Of a stretch of 6,717 nucleotides of DNA, positions 6,167 to 6,717 are shown one piece after another. Source of the stretch: an uncultured Collinsella sp. (GTDB lineage Bacteria; Actinomycetota; Coriobacteriia; Coriobacteriales; Coriobacteriaceae). The notes under the pieces were generated by a model, which saw only the letters and a list, made by a program, of their open reading frames with translations, made no database searches and was not told the DNA's origin. A program made the translations under genes and the position numbers. The stretch covers positions 1 to 6,717 of the forward strand of contig UREE01000082.1 in NCBI GenBank assembly GCA_900546825.1, read 5' to 3'. Numbering within the stretch: the stretch's first letter is position 1; every line of letters begins with the position of its first letter.

Positions 6167-6634
6167 ATGGACGACCAAAACCAGAACAAAATGTTTATGC
6201 CGACGCAGGGGGAAGATACTTCCACGCAGCCGCCACGGTTCCATCGCCCCCACATCTCGCAAGAGCCCATTAATGATCCTGAGCCCGAGTATGTGACGAG
6301 AAATCGATATCAAACACTCGAGGATGCCCAAACGGGACGTAAACATATGGGCGTGGCCTCGGGAGACCCTGTATATCTGAAAGACGCACCATTATCTAAA
6401 AACAGCGCAGCTAGTGGGGAGCCACTGAAAGCATCCGCCGCCAATCAACATAGAGGTCCTCGACCAAAGCAAACCTTGACGCATTCGGCTCGCTATCTCG
6501 AAACGCCAAAACAGGGAAAATCAATCTTCGTTTCGTCAAGTAAACGACGCAAGCAGCATCGACTGACAATCCTGCTTTTGATCATTGTGGCCATAGCAGT
6601 TGCCCTTGTTATTCGATTTTTTTTCTTTAAATAA
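6167..6634 (+). CDS. Hypothetical protein with a single C-terminal membrane anchor
   Basis: I do not recognise a family. The 155-residue product has a long polar part (1-125) rich in Pro, Gln, Asn, Ser and Lys with no signal peptide, probably mostly disordered. A basic patch KRRKQHR follows at 126-132, then one hydrophobic segment at about 133-149 and a short end RFFFFK. The basic patch before the helix suggests that the N-terminal part stays in the cytoplasm, as in tail-anchored or bitopic proteins. AAAGGG (6157-6162) lies four bases before the ATG. The base composition looks more AT-rich than in ftsH or tilS. It diverges from hsp20 and no terminator is evident after it. No function can be assigned; the lack of repeats or frame damage, plus the ribosome site, favour a real gene. 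Confidence 0.75.
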   Translation: MDDQNQNKMFMPTQGEDTSTQPPRFHRPHISQEPINDPEPEYVTRNRYQTLEDAQTGRKHMGVASGDPVYLKDAPLSKNSAASGEPLKASAANQHRGPRPKQTLTHSARYLETPKQGKSIFVSSSKRRKQHRLTILLLIIVAIAVALVIRFFFFK

Positions 6635-6717
6635 AGGCTCAATACCAAAAACAATAAGATTGTCTAGTGTAATTGAGTCCTTTAGGCTTATAGGACAAAA
6701 AGTGTGTCCACGTTGGG
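6635..6717. other. AT-rich non-coding end of the window
   Basis: No gene or convincing terminator is seen. A short inverted repeat, GTCCT at 6677-6681 with AGGAC at 6692-6696, is followed by AAAAA rather than Ts on the plus strand, so it is not a terminator for the orphan gene. TTGAGTCC at 6673-6680 repeats the octamer at 6003-6010. The stretch may hold control sites for a gene beyond the window. Confidence 0.3.

Noticed and set aside
6677..6696. Terminator for the orphan gene
   Set aside because: The stem is only five clear pairs and is followed by As, not Ts, on the plus strand.

Overview
The window looks like chromosomal DNA from a moderately GC-rich actinomycete of the class Coriobacteriia. 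A Collinsella-type genome is my best guess, made from protein resemblance and gene order; I ran no search. It holds six confident protein genes on both strands, mostly housekeeping and stress functions. There is no phage, insertion sequence, CRISPR array, tRNA or rRNA that I can support.

Left part (1-4566): a minus-strand cluster reads tilS, then hpt, then ftsH, and ends in a strong intrinsic terminator at 96-129. It encodes tRNA(Ile) lysidine synthetase, hypoxanthine phosphoribosyltransferase and the membrane AAA+ zinc protease FtsH. This order is also known from Bacillus and its relatives. hpt and ftsH are one base apart and surely co-transcribed. A 147-base gap separates tilS from hpt; it has an extended -10 promoter candidate and a perfect 9-bp inverted repeat just upstream of it, so hpt-ftsH probably has its own regulated promoter. 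Beyond the terminator, 39-83 folds into an imperfect hairpin element of REP or miniature-element type.

Middle (4567-5458): a WalJ/YycJ-type metallo-beta-lactamase-fold hydrolase is divergent from tilS across only 48 bases. It ends at a 16-bp perfect stem that it probably shares with the convergent heat-shock gene.

Right part (5459-6717): a small heat shock protein (Hsp20) gene on the minus strand and a gene of unknown function on the plus strand diverge from an AT-rich control region. That region has four TATAA(A)G-type boxes, a degenerate HAIR-like (HspR-type) inverted repeat and a small GGTTC/GAACC palindrome. The unknown gene encodes a 155-residue protein with a polar, probably disordered N-terminal part and one C-terminal membrane anchor. 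A possible 10-codon leader peptide with its own Shine-Dalgarno sequence stops 8 bases before its start.

I see no obvious new multi-gene system. The parts least explained by known families are the Hsp20/orphan divergent control region, the orphan membrane protein with its leader frame, the alternative hairpins before hpt, and the hairpin element next to ftsH. FtsH and Hsp20 both deal with damaged or misfolded proteins, but they are on separate transcripts here.
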